15,144 bases of DNA from Thermoleophilaceae bacterium (GCA_013813135.1 JACCSF010000304.1:1-15144), one strand, 5' to 3'. Positions 6,022 to 13,943 are shown, numbered from the stretch's first letter. Numbers and translations are program-made. Notes: generated from the sequence alone by a model not told the origin.

Positions 6022-7737
6022 ATGAATTCGGCCGATACACAAGCGGCTCGGGACTCTTCGGGTGGCGGCTGGCGCCGCCCGCAGGCCAACAGCTCGGGCA
6101 TCGAGCGCTACTTCCGCGTGCTGCGAGAGCGCGCCGGCCTGATCGCGCTCATCACCCTCACGACCACTCTCGTCGCGGGCGCCTACCTTGCCGTCGCCAC
6201 CAAGCAGTACCAGGCCGAGGCCGATCTTCTTGTGATTCCCGCGAGCCGCGACGACCCAACGCTCAACACGCTCCCGCTGATCCGCGAGTCGAGCGACCCG
6301 ACGCGCGACGTGGAGACCGCGGCGCGCATCACCGCGAGCCGCAACGTGGCCAAGCGCGTCAAGCGAGAGCTGGGGCTGGATGAGAGCGACGAAGCGCTCC
6401 TCGAGCAGGTGAAGGCCGAGCCGGTCGCGCAGAGCAACGTCGTCGCCGTGCAGGCGACGGCCGATTCGCCCGACCTCGCACGCGACATCGCCAACGGATT
6501 TGCGGACGGCGTGGTGGCGGAGCGCTCCAACGTCGTGCGCGCCGAGGCCGACAAGCTGATCGCTGGCCTGCGCCAGCAGCGGCAGAGCGCCGAGGACGCC
6601 GGCGAGAGCACCGATGCGCTGTCCTCCCAGATCGCCGCGCTGCAGACCGTGCGCGAGAAGGGCGACCCCACGATGCACGTGGAGACCCGTGCGGACGCGC
6701 CCGAGTCTGCGTTCTCGCCGCGCCCGATGCTCACGATCTTCGCCGGGGTGGTCGGCGGGCTGATCCTGGGCGTCGGCGGCGCTTTCGGCATGAGCGCCCT
6801 CGACCCGCGCCTGCGTCGCGAGGAGCAGCTGCGCGACCTCTACAGCCTGCCGATTCTCGCGCGCGTGCCGAAGGAGAAGCGCGCGCCCACGTTCACGCTC
6901 GGCAAGCGGCGCTTCGGGTTGGGGCCGCGCGAGCGGCAGCGCCGGGCGCTGCCGCCGGGTGAGCTGTCCGCGGCCACGCTCGAGTCGTTCCGCACGCTGC
7001 GCACGATGCTCGCGGCCCAGCGCCGCGAGGACGGCAACAGCCGCTCCATCCTGGTCACCGGCCCCTCGCCGTCCGAAGGCAAGACCACCACCGCCATCAA
7101 CCTGGCCTCGTCGCTGGCGCTCGCGGGCAACCGCGTGATCCTGATCGAGGCGGACTTCCGCCGGCCGACGGTGGGGGAGGCGCTCGGAGTGCGCGCCCGC
7201 GTGGGCATCGGCGACGTCCTGCTCGGCAATGTGGCGCTCGAGGACGCCCTGGTGCTGGCACCGCCGTTCGGGGACAACCTCTGCGCCCTGCTGGTCGACC
7301 GCGCGGACGACTGGCTCGCCGAGGTGCTCTCGCTGCCGGCCGCACAGGCCCTGCTCGAGGACGCCAAGCGCCTCGCCGACTACGTGGTGCTCGACTCGCC
7401 GCCGCTCACCCAGGTGATCGACGCGATGCCGCTCGCCCGCCAGGTCGACGACGTCGTGCTGGTCACGCGCCTCGGCTCCAGCAACATCTCACAGCTCGCC
7501 CACCTCGGCGACCTGCTCGACCAGAACGGGATCCGCCCGGCGGGCTTCGTCGTCGTCGGAGGACCCGGGCCGGAGGAGTCGAGCTACTACCGCGAGGCCC
7601 AGCGCCGGCGCGCCGCTCAATCGGACTGGCTCGTCAACTTCGAGCAGAAGTCGTCCAGCCCGGGCGAGTCGGAGACGTCCGAGACGTCGACCTCCTCAGC
7701 CAAGCTGAGCGAGGCGCCCTTTGACCGCCCGGGCTGA
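6022..7737 (+). CDS. Wzz/BY-kinase-like chain-length regulator (polysaccharide co-polymerase)
   Basis: A 571-residue inner-membrane protein that combines a Wzz-like part and a cytoplasmic P-loop domain, the architecture of bacterial tyrosine kinases that set chain length. The first membrane helix is about 40-59, the periplasmic segment about 60-233 with only a short helical stretch (165-212), and the second helix 237-257 after SPRPM. The ATPase domain has Walker A GPSPSEGKTTT (347-357), Walker A' ILIEADFRRP (373-382, with Glu where many kinases have Asp) and Walker B VVLDSPP (455-461). The C-terminus carries only one Tyr pair (522-523) and ends in a Ser/Thr/Glu-rich tail, so it lacks the usual tyrosine cluster. 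No good ribosome binding site precedes the ATG. The next gene starts within its last 17 nt, so the two are coupled. Confidence 0.88.
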   Translation: MNSADTQAARDSSGGGWRRPQANSSGIERYFRVLRERAGLIALITLTTTLVAGAYLAVATKQYQAEADLLVIPASRDDPTLNTLPLIRESSDPTRDVETAARITASRNVAKRVKRELGLDESDEALLEQVKAEPVAQSNVVAVQATADSPDLARDIANGFADGVVAERSNVVRAEADKLIAGLRQQRQSAEDAGESTDALSSQIAALQTVREKGDPTMHVETRADAPESAFSPRPMLTIFAGVVGGLILGVGGAFGMSALDPRLRREEQLRDLYSLPILARVPKEKRAPTFTLGKRRFGLGPRERQRRALPPGELSAATLESFRTLRTMLAAQRREDGNSRSILVTGPSPSEGKTTTAINLASSLALAGNRVILIEADFRRPTVGEALGVRARVGIGDVLLGNVALEDALVLAPPFGDNLCALLVDRADDWLAEVLSLPAAQALLEDAKRLADYVVLDSPPLTQVIDAMPLARQVDDVVLVTRLGSSNISQLAHLGDLLDQNGIRPAGFVVVGGPGPEESSYYREAQRRRAAQSDWLVNFEQKSSSPGESETSETSTSSAKLSEAPFDRPG

Positions 7738-9100
7738 ACTTCCGACCCGGCTCCTCACAGCTGTACTGCTCACGCTGGCGCTGCTTGTCGGCGTCGTGGC
7801 GGGGTACAGCCCGCCGGTCGCGATCGGGCTGACGCTCGGGCTGGTGTTCCTGGGCGTCGCGATGACCAACCTCACCGCGGGCATCTGCCTGTTCGCGCTG
7901 CTGACCTTCCTCGACACCGTGCTTCCGACCGAGGGAGCCGGAGGCGCGTTCTCGGTGCCCAAGCTGCTCGGCCTGGTGCTGATGATCTCGTGGCTTGCGC
8001 TCGTGACCGTGGGCGAGCGCGAACACCGCGAGCGCCTCTTCAGCCACTCGGGGTTCCTGCTGGTGCTGTTCATGCTCCTCGGCTGGGTGCTGCTCAGCGC
8101 GGCCTGGGCCGAGGACACCGGCGCCGTCGTCGAGTCGCTTACCCGCTGGCTCCCCAACGTGCTGCTGTTCCTGATCGTCTTTGCCGGCGTCCGCACGCGC
8201 GAGCAGCTGTTGTGGGTCCTCGGAGCCTTCGTGGCCGGCGCCCTGGTGTCGGCGATCTACGGCATGGTCGTCCCGGCTCCGGCGAGGGACTTCGGGCGGC
8301 TGTCGGGGGCCGGTGGCGATCCGAACGAGACCGCCGCCGCCCTGGTGGCCGGGGCGGCCATCGCCGCCGCCCTCGCGGCTGTTCTCCGCGGCAAGCCCAT
8401 CCTTCGGCTTGCCAGCGCCGCCGTCGTGCCGCTGGCCGCGTTCGCCTGCTTCCTGACGGTCTCCCGCGGCGGGCTGGTGGCTTTCGGGGCCGCTCTGATC
8501 GCAAGCATCGCGATGGCGGGCCGGCGCCGCGGCGCCGCGATCGGCCTGGCGCTGGCCGGCGCGGTGGTGGCGGTCGGCTACTTCGCCCTGTTCGCCCCGG
8601 CCGCGGCGCGCGAGCGCGTCACGGAGAGCAACGGCGGCACCGGGCGCCTCGACATCTGGACCGTGGGCTGGCGCATGGTCGAGGGAGCGCCGCTGCAGGG
8701 CGTGGGGGCGGGCAACTTCACGGTCGTGTCGATCCACTACCTGCTCGAGCCGGGCGCCCTGTTGCGCGACGACTTCATCGTCGACGTCCCGAAGGTCGCC
8801 CACAACACCTATCTGGAGGTGCTGGCCGAGCTGGGCATCGTCGGGCTCACGCTGTTCCTGATCGTGATCGTGTTCTCGATCGCCTGCGCGGTGCGCGCCG
8901 CCCGCTACGCGGAACAGATCGGCGATGCGCAGATGGACATCATCGCGAGGGCGGTCGTCGTGGCGCTGGTGGCCCTGCTGGCGGCCTACGCCTTCATCTC
9001 GCGCGAGTACAGCAAGCAGCTGTGGCTGCTGCTCGCCCTGTGCCCTGTGCTCCTGGAGATCGTCAGGGCCAACGGCCGCTCAGCGCAGCCGCCGCGGTAG
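7721..9100 (+). CDS. Wzy polymerase / O-antigen ligase-family membrane protein
   Basis: A 459-residue polytopic protein with about ten to twelve hydrophobic segments. It has the Wzy_C/O-antigen ligase signature near 305-375: GRLDIWTVGWRMV, GVGAGNF, then after a polar periplasmic loop AHNTYLEVLAELGIVGL. DPNETAAALV and FLTVSRGGLVA lie in earlier segments and are also typical. In this context, beside Wzz-like and flippase genes, it is most likely the polymerase that joins flipped repeat units in the periplasm; a ligase role cannot be excluded by sequence. The TTG at 7721 is supported by GAGG at 7711-7714 six nt upstream and overlaps the preceding gene by 17 nt. Its 3' end overlaps the convergent beta-helix gene by 21 nt. 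Confidence 0.88.
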   Translation: MTARAELPTRLLTAVLLTLALLVGVVAGYSPPVAIGLTLGLVFLGVAMTNLTAGICLFALLTFLDTVLPTEGAGGAFSVPKLLGLVLMISWLALVTVGEREHRERLFSHSGFLLVLFMLLGWVLLSAAWAEDTGAVVESLTRWLPNVLLFLIVFAGVRTREQLLWVLGAFVAGALVSAIYGMVVPAPARDFGRLSGAGGDPNETAAALVAGAAIAAALAAVLRGKPILRLASAAVVPLAAFACFLTVSRGGLVAFGAALIASIAMAGRRRGAAIGLALAGAVVAVGYFALFAPAAARERVTESNGGTGRLDIWTVGWRMVEGAPLQGVGAGNFTVVSIHYLLEPGALLRDDFIVDVPKVAHNTYLEVLAELGIVGLTLFLIVIVFSIACAVRAARYAEQIGDAQMDIIARAVVVALVALLAAYAFISREYSKQLWLLLALCPVLLEIVRANGRSAQPPR

Positions 9101-10183
9101 CGGCGGGGGCCGCCGGTGCGGGCCCGGCACGCGGTTCGGGTCGCCCGAGAACACCGCGGCACACGGGCTGCCGGGCGTGAGCCGGAGGTCCGCGGTACCC
9201 GCGGCCTTGAACGACGCCCGCGCCACGACGTTGTCGATCCCCTCGAACCCGAACTGGGGCTCGATGATGCCTCCCGTGCCCTCGTCGCGGATTCCGCCGC
9301 CCACGCAGTTGCGCCGCACGATGTTGCCCGAGCCGACCGCGTCGCCGCGCTCGAAATGCGATTCGACATTGAAGCGCAGCGTGGAGTTGCTGATCACGTT
9401 GCCCTCCACGAGGTTGTCGCGCGGCGCGAGGTCCCCGAGGCCCCCGAAGAGCACCCCTTCGCCGTTCGAGTCGATGACGTTCCCGGCGACGTAGGTGCGC
9501 TGGGCGTCCGGGTACAGATGGACGCCGAGGTCGGCGTTGGCGTAGATCCAGTTGTCGACCACCTGCGTGTCGCGCGCGACGCTCACGTAGACGCCGTGGT
9601 CGTGGTTCGTCGCGGGGAGCCGCCCGCAGTCATGGACGCGGTTGCGCTCGATCGTCACGTCCCTCGCCACCCCGTAGCGCTCGTGCCCCAGGACGAAGCA
9701 GATCCCCGTGTGGCGGTTGGTCACGTCGTTGTCCGCGAACACGATGTTGTGGCCGTTCACGGTCGGGCTAGGCAGGCCGGCCCGGTTGCGGCCGTCGAGG
9801 TAGAGCCCCTGGATCACGAGGTGCGCGCTGTGCCCGTTCAGCCACAGCCGTCCCGCCAGCCTTGCGGCCTCGCCCGGGTAGGAGCGCAGCGTGATCGGCC
9901 TCGCCTCGGTCCCCCGCCGGCCGATCTCCACCGTGCCGGCGTACGTGCCCCGTCTCAGGCAGCCGGCCTGGCCGGGGCGCAGGGAATCGATCAGCCGGCG
10001 GACCGTCCTGAACGGCTGCTCGCGGGTCCCGTCGGCGCGGTTGGAGCCGTGCGGCGAGGCGACCCTGTCGCAGGTGAGGTCACGGCCCGCGCGCTCGTCA
10101 TCCTGCCCGGCGCCGAGGACGACGCCGGTGCCGGCGGCGGTCACGGCCGCCCCCACGAGAGCCACTAGACCGGCCGATCGCAC
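9080..10183 (-). CDS. Exported right-handed parallel beta-helix protein
   Basis: A 367-residue protein. A signal peptide or anchor (about 3-26) is followed by CDRVASPHGSNRADGTREQPF and RLIDSLRPGQ, then short strand-turn repeats built on N.V/N.I patterns: VFADNDVTNRHTGI, VTIERNRVHDCG, QVVDNWIYANADLGV, YVAGNVIDSNGEGV, LVEGNVISNS and IVRRNCVGGG. This is the right-handed beta-helix seen in polysaccharide lyases, AlgG-type epimerases and surface adhesins. I see no motif that picks an enzymatic class. Near a polymerase and a uronic-acid epimerase, an extracellular role on the polymer (cleavage, trimming, epimerisation or binding) is reasonable but inferred. GTG at 10183 has no ribosome binding site; a -10-like TACGCT ends 7 nt before it. 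It lies 21 nt after the flippase gene. Confidence 0.82.
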   Translation of the reverse strand: MRSAGLVALVGAAVTAAGTGVVLGAGQDDERAGRDLTCDRVASPHGSNRADGTREQPFRTVRRLIDSLRPGQAGCLRRGTYAGTVEIGRRGTEARPITLRSYPGEAARLAGRLWLNGHSAHLVIQGLYLDGRNRAGLPSPTVNGHNIVFADNDVTNRHTGICFVLGHERYGVARDVTIERNRVHDCGRLPATNHDHGVYVSVARDTQVVDNWIYANADLGVHLYPDAQRTYVAGNVIDSNGEGVLFGGLGDLAPRDNLVEGNVISNSTLRFNVESHFERGDAVGSGNIVRRNCVGGGIRDEGTGGIIEPQFGFEGIDNVVARASFKAAGTADLRLTPGSPCAAVFSGDPNRVPGPHRRPPPLPRRLR

Positions 10184-10190
10184 GCAACCC

Positions 10191-10196
10191 AGCGTA
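10191..10196 (-). promoter_or_regulatory. Leaderless-type -10 box of the beta-helix gene
   Basis: On the minus strand AGCTACGCT ends 7 nt before the GTG at 10183. TACGCT fits TANNNT and shares the preceding GC with the boxes before the genes at 182, 11818 and 13023. It sits in the 21-nt gap after the flippase gene, so the beta-helix gene may be expressed independently of it. Confidence 0.4.
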
Positions 10197-10204
10197 GCTG
10201 GGAA

Positions 10205-11767
10205 TCAGCGTCTGGCCCAGGCGAACCGGCGCGCGAGCAGCCCGCGCAGGAAATCCACGTCCGAGCGCGCGATCTCGCCGGTGAGGCGCAGCGCCGCCAG
10301 ATAGACCAGACAGGCCACCGCTCCGCCCAGGACCAGCACGACGAAGCCCGGATCGGTGCCCAGCAGCAGCAGCGGTACGCACGCGATCCCCGCCGCGATC
10401 AGCGCGCGCGCGAACGCAAGCGCCTGCGGGCGCAAAGGCAGGCCGACCAGCCGGCGCAGGATCAGCAGGTGGCCCGGCACCCAGATCAGGTAGGCCACGT
10501 CGTTGCCGATCGCACCGCCGACGATGCCGATGTCGGGGATCAGCACGACGTCGATCACGGCGTTCGCCGAGACCATCGCGATGGCCAGCGGCACCCTGCG
10601 CCGGGCCTCGCCCAGGTAGTTGACCCCGACCGAGACCAGCATGGCGGGGCCCGCGAGCAGCACGAACGGCGCCAGCGCGCGCAGGACCTCGGCCGAGTCG
10701 CGGTACTTCGAGCCGAGGATCGTGACGAGGATCGGTTCGGCCCACACCACGATGGGCGCGAGGAAGATGCCCTGGAGCGCGATGATGTAGCGCGACGTCC
10801 GCGCGAAGAGGTCCACGTCGGGCTCCACGCCCGGCCTGCGGGCGAGTCGGGGCGCCACGGCGGAGGAGACGGCACCGGCCGGGTAGTGGAGGAACCAGGC
10901 GAGCAGCACCGGGAGCTCGAACAGCCCGACCGCCCTGCCTCCGTCGACGAGGGCGCCCACCAGCAGCACGCCCATCTGGGAGAAGAGCCGAAACAGCCCG
11001 TCGATGATCAGCAGGGCGCCCGCGTAGCGCGCGATGTCGCGCGGTTTCAGCCCGCTGACGTGCGCGTCCCCGGTTCGCGGCGGGCCCACGACCCGGAAGA
11101 CGAACGCGATCGCGATCCCGGCGCCGACCGAGTAGCCGATCGCTCGTCCGAAGGCAGCCCCCGCCGCCCCGCCGCCGAGGAGGACCAACCCGACCATGGC
11201 GGTCCCCTCGATCACGCTTTCGGTGGCGACGATGCGGAGGTTGACCGAGATCCGGCCAAGCGCCTCGAACACCCCCGTCACGAACAGGAACAGGCCCTGC
11301 GACAGCACCACGATCGCCATGCCGCGCAGCGGCCACGCGGCGCCCGGGGCGTCGAAGGCCTCCGTGATCGGCCCCGCCAGCGCGAACAGCGCCACGCAAA
11401 CGGGAATCGAGGCGAGCAGCTTGAGCTTGAGCGCGTCGCCGAGCACGGCGGCCACCGCCGGGCGGCTGGCGCGCCGCTCGGCCAGGAAGCGCGGGGTGGC
11501 GGCGGTGATGCCGAGATCGGCGAGGAACACCCCGACGGCCGCGATCGCGGCGGCGAGCGCGAAGTGCCCGTAGTCCGTGGGACCGAGCTTGCGACCGAGG
11601 AAGAGGGTGACGCCCGCGGTGATCGCGGCCGTGGTCATGCGCGTGCCGATCGCGAAGGCCGCGTTGCGCGTCACGCTGTCGGCGGCGATCCCCTCGGCAG
11701 CCGCCGCCGGCTGGGCTACGTCACCCCCGGTTCCTGAATCCTGGGGCCCCGACGCCACTCGCCACAC
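10205..11767 (-). CDS. Wzx-like polysaccharide flippase (MOP superfamily)
   Basis: A 520-residue protein with about 12-14 hydrophobic helices spread over the whole length, the size and pattern of Wzx/RfbX-type flippases that move undecaprenyl-linked repeat units across the inner membrane. The N-terminal helix pair VTRNAAFAIGTRM (32-44) and FLGRKLGPTDYGHFALA (56-72) match the family's opening, in which a short cytoplasmic loop holds G..LG..DYG. Basic residues occur within otherwise hydrophobic segments. The start is uncertain: GTG 11767 is the longest choice, GTG 11758 and GTG 11674 are alternatives, and the last would start at the usual helix without the poorly conserved 31-residue leader. 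No ribosome binding site supports any of them. It is divergent from the second GT4 gene and followed by the beta-helix gene. Confidence 0.88.
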   Translation of the reverse strand: MWRVASGPQDSGTGGDVAQPAAAAEGIAADSVTRNAAFAIGTRMTTAAITAGVTLFLGRKLGPTDYGHFALAAAIAAVGVFLADLGITAATPRFLAERRASRPAVAAVLGDALKLKLLASIPVCVALFALAGPITEAFDAPGAAWPLRGMAIVVLSQGLFLFVTGVFEALGRISVNLRIVATESVIEGTAMVGLVLLGGGAAGAAFGRAIGYSVGAGIAIAFVFRVVGPPRTGDAHVSGLKPRDIARYAGALLIIDGLFRLFSQMGVLLVGALVDGGRAVGLFELPVLLAWFLHYPAGAVSSAVAPRLARRPGVEPDVDLFARTSRYIIALQGIFLAPIVVWAEPILVTILGSKYRDSAEVLRALAPFVLLAGPAMLVSVGVNYLGEARRRVPLAIAMVSANAVIDVVLIPDIGIVGGAIGNDVAYLIWVPGHLLILRRLVGLPLRPQALAFARALIAAGIACVPLLLLGTDPGFVVLVLGGAVACLVYLAALRLTGEIARSDVDFLRGLLARRFAWARR

Positions 11768-11800
11768 CGTACATCGTCCACAGGATGCGGCCGTGCCGGC

Positions 11801-11809
11801 GGCTACCCT
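11801..11809 (+). promoter_or_regulatory. Leaderless-type -10 box of the second GT4 gene
   Basis: GGCTACCCT ends 8 nt before the TTG at 11818 and no ribosome binding site lies between them. TACCCT fits the TANNNT -10 pattern. It argues against the longer frame beginning at ATG 11785, which would lie upstream of the transcription start. It lies in the short gap shared with the divergent flippase gene. Confidence 0.5.
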
Positions 11810-11817
11810 TCGTCCGC

Positions 11818-13023
11818 TTGGAGGCGCGTCTCAAAGTACTGACACTGCTCGATCGGCTCACCGCGTCCGGTGGCGGGGAGCGCATGGCGATCCAGATCGC
11901 CACCCGGCTCGACCCCGAGCGCTTCGAGAGCGTGATCTGCGCCAGCAGGCGCCCCGGCCCTGTGGAGCTGGATCCTTCGGTCCCGGTTGCCGAGCGCATG
12001 GTCCAGGAGTCCGGGATCCGCTACCTCGGCCTTAACCGCCACTCAGGCCTGAGGGTCGACGACTGGCTGCCGCTCTACCGGCTCCTGCGGCGCGAGCGCT
12101 TCGACGTGGTCCACGCCCACAAGTTCGGCTCTAACGTGTGGGCCACGGTGATCGGCCGGCTGGCCCGCGTGCCCGTGATCGTGACGCACGAGCACACCTG
12201 GTCGTTCGAGGGCCAGCCTCTCAGGCGCCTGCTCGACCGAGAGCTGATCGGCCGCGGCAGCAGCGTCTTCGTCGCCGTCTCGGAGGAGGACCGCCGCAAG
12301 ATGATCCAGATCGAGCGCGTGCGGCCGGACAAGGTGCTGTTCGTGCCGAACGGCATCTCCGCGCGCCGCCCCGAGGGCACCGACGTGCGCGCGGAGCTGG
12401 GCATCCCGCACGACGCTCCGGTGATCGGGACGGTCGGGGTGCTCCGGCCTCAGAAGGCGCTCGACGTGCTGATCCGCGCGACGGTGCCGCTGCTGCGGGA
12501 GCTGCCCGACCTGCACCTGCTGATCGCCGGCGAAGGCCCCGAGCGGAAGGCGCTCGAGCAGCTCGCGTACAGCGAGGGTGTTACGGATCGGGTGCTGCTG
12601 GCCGGGTTTCGCGACGACGTGCCGGACGTGATCGCCACGTTCGACGTGGCGGCTTCCTCGTCGGCGTTCGAGGGCAGCCCGCTGGCCACGATGGAGTTCA
12701 TGGAGGCCGCGTGCCCGATCGTCGCCACGCGCGTGGGAGGCGTGCCCGACCTGATCGACGACGGCGTCCACGGGCTGCTGGTCGACTCCGGCGACGTGGA
12801 CGGCCTCACGCACGCGTTGAGGCGGATGCTCACGGACCGCGAGGCTGCCAGGGCGATGGGGGAGCGGGCACGCGAACGGCGCCGCCGCGAATTCGACGTC
12901 GATGTGGTCGTCCGGCGCTTTCAGGCCCTCTACGAGCGGCTCAGGGCCGGTGGTGGGCCTCCGGCGTCGATCACCGAGCTGGACCCCGAGCGAAGCAGCG
13001 ACCCGGCTATCCTGCCGCGCTGA
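11818..13023 (+). CDS. GT4-family glycosyltransferase (second)
   Basis: A 401-residue retaining GT-B glycosyltransferase. The N-terminal half opens with KVLTLLDRLTASGGGERMA (6-24), the family's usual glycine-rich loop. VVHAHKFGSNVWA (97-109) and VTHEHTWSF (122-130) follow. The donor half has VPNGIS (176-181), GTVGVLRPQKALDVLI (204-219), LIAGEGPERKAL (235-246) and the E-x7-E motif EGSPLATME (Glu285, Glu293), then GGVPDLI (307-313). The TTG at 11818 is preferred over ATG 11785 because a -10-like box lies at 11801-11809 and the extra 11 residues are unlike the family. It extends or decorates the repeat unit; sugar unknown. The stop (TGA 13021-13023) shares one base with the ATG of the C5-epimerase gene, so the two are coupled and probably act on the same glycan. 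Confidence 0.9.
   Translation: MEARLKVLTLLDRLTASGGGERMAIQIATRLDPERFESVICASRRPGPVELDPSVPVAERMVQESGIRYLGLNRHSGLRVDDWLPLYRLLRRERFDVVHAHKFGSNVWATVIGRLARVPVIVTHEHTWSFEGQPLRRLLDRELIGRGSSVFVAVSEEDRRKMIQIERVRPDKVLFVPNGISARRPEGTDVRAELGIPHDAPVIGTVGVLRPQKALDVLIRATVPLLRELPDLHLLIAGEGPERKALEQLAYSEGVTDRVLLAGFRDDVPDVIATFDVAASSSAFEGSPLATMEFMEAACPIVATRVGGVPDLIDDGVHGLLVDSGDVDGLTHALRRMLTDREAARAMGERARERRRREFDVDVVVRRFQALYERLRAGGGPPASITELDPERSSDPAILPR
13005..13013 (+). promoter_or_regulatory. Leaderless-type -10 box inside the GT4 3' end
   Basis: GGCTATCCT ends 9 nt before the ATG of the C5-epimerase gene and lies within the final codons of the second GT4 gene. No ribosome binding site is visible. It would give the epimerase gene its own leaderless transcript in addition to read-through from the GT4 gene. 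It could be a chance match within codons. Confidence 0.4.
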
Positions 13024-13943
13024 TGGCTGGCTCGCTCAGTCAGAGCGGCCTCGGCCGCTTCCTCAGCATCTCGTTCAACCAGCCGCTCGGCCCGCGCATC
13101 TCGCCGGACGGGGTGCGCGGCTACTACATCGACATGCGCGTCAAGGCCAAGTCGCCGAGCTGGCCCTCGTCAGACATCCCGCCGCTCGAGGACGCGCTGC
13201 AGGTGGTGGTGGCCCAGTGGGGCCTGGGCGCCTTCGAGCACTGGCTTGAAACGGGCCGCGAGGAGTGGCTGGGGGCCGCGCGCGCGGCGTGCGATCACTT
13301 CGTCGGGATCCAGCGCACCTCGGGGCGGCTCGTCGGCGGCTGGACGCACGAGTGGGCTTTTCCGCACAGCTTCCACCTCGATCCGCCCTGGGTGTCCGGG
13401 ATGGCGCAGGGGGAGGCTGCCAGCCTGCTTGTCCGCGTCCACTCCGAAACGGGCGAAGACGCGCTGGCCGAGGCGGCGCTGAAAGGCATGCGCCCGCTGA
13501 GCGTCCCGAGCGCGGACGGCGGCGTCCTGGTCGAGCTGGAGGGCGGGCCGTTCTTCGAGGAGTACCCGACCTCGCCGCGGTCGATGGTCCTCAACGGCGG
13601 GATCTTCGCCCTCTGGGGCGTTCGCGACGTGGCCGTGGCCCTGGGCGACGCCGACGCCGGGCGGCTGTTCGAGGCGGGCGTGGACGCGCTGGCGGCCGGC
13701 ATCGGCCACTGGGACCTCGGCTACTGGTCGCGCTACGACCTGTACCCGCACCGCCGCGTGAACATCGCCAGCAACGCCTACCACGAGCTCCACGTCGACC
13801 AGCTGGCCGCGATGAACGCGGTCTCGCCGCGGCCGGAGCTGGTGGAGGCCGAGGGGCGCTTTCGGCGCTACTACGAGCGCCGGCTCAACCGCGCCCGCGG
13901 CTTCGCGGGCAAGGTGGCGTTCCGGCTGGCGGTGCCGCGCTGA
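13023..13943 (+). CDS. D-glucuronyl C5-epimerase-family protein
   Basis: A 306-residue protein matching the C-terminal (catalytic) region of D-glucuronyl C5-epimerases, which invert C5 of glucuronic acid in a chain to give iduronic acid. Seen in order: GYYIDMRVKA (33-42), PPWVSGMAQGEAASLLVR (121-138), FFEEYPTSPRSMVLNGG (177-193), GYWSRYDLYP (233-242) and NAYHELHVDQLAAM (251-264). Tyrosines in the last two regions are catalytic in the animal enzyme. The family's barrel is an (alpha/alpha) fold. There is no signal peptide or membrane helix, unlike a periplasmic modifier, so it may act in the cytoplasm on lipid-linked units, or leave by a route not visible here. It overlaps the GT4 stop by one base and is followed by a strong hairpin. 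It implies a uronic acid in the polymer; other uronates are possible. Confidence 0.85.
   Translation: MAGSLSQSGLGRFLSISFNQPLGPRISPDGVRGYYIDMRVKAKSPSWPSSDIPPLEDALQVVVAQWGLGAFEHWLETGREEWLGAARAACDHFVGIQRTSGRLVGGWTHEWAFPHSFHLDPPWVSGMAQGEAASLLVRVHSETGEDALAEAALKGMRPLSVPSADGGVLVELEGGPFFEEYPTSPRSMVLNGGIFALWGVRDVAVALGDADAGRLFEAGVDALAAGIGHWDLGYWSRYDLYPHRRVNIASNAYHELHVDQLAAMNAVSPRPELVEAEGRFRRYYERRLNRARGFAGKVAFRLAVPR

Noticed and set aside
5936..6040. ATG 6040 as start of the phosphoglycosyl transferase
   Set aside because: It would overlap the start of the divergent Wzz/kinase gene and adds a polar leader; ATG 5935 begins a hydrophobic N-terminus directly.
11785..11817. ATG 11785 as start of the second GT4 gene
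   Set aside because: The extra residues do not look like the family, and a -10-like box lies downstream of that ATG, close to TTG 11818.
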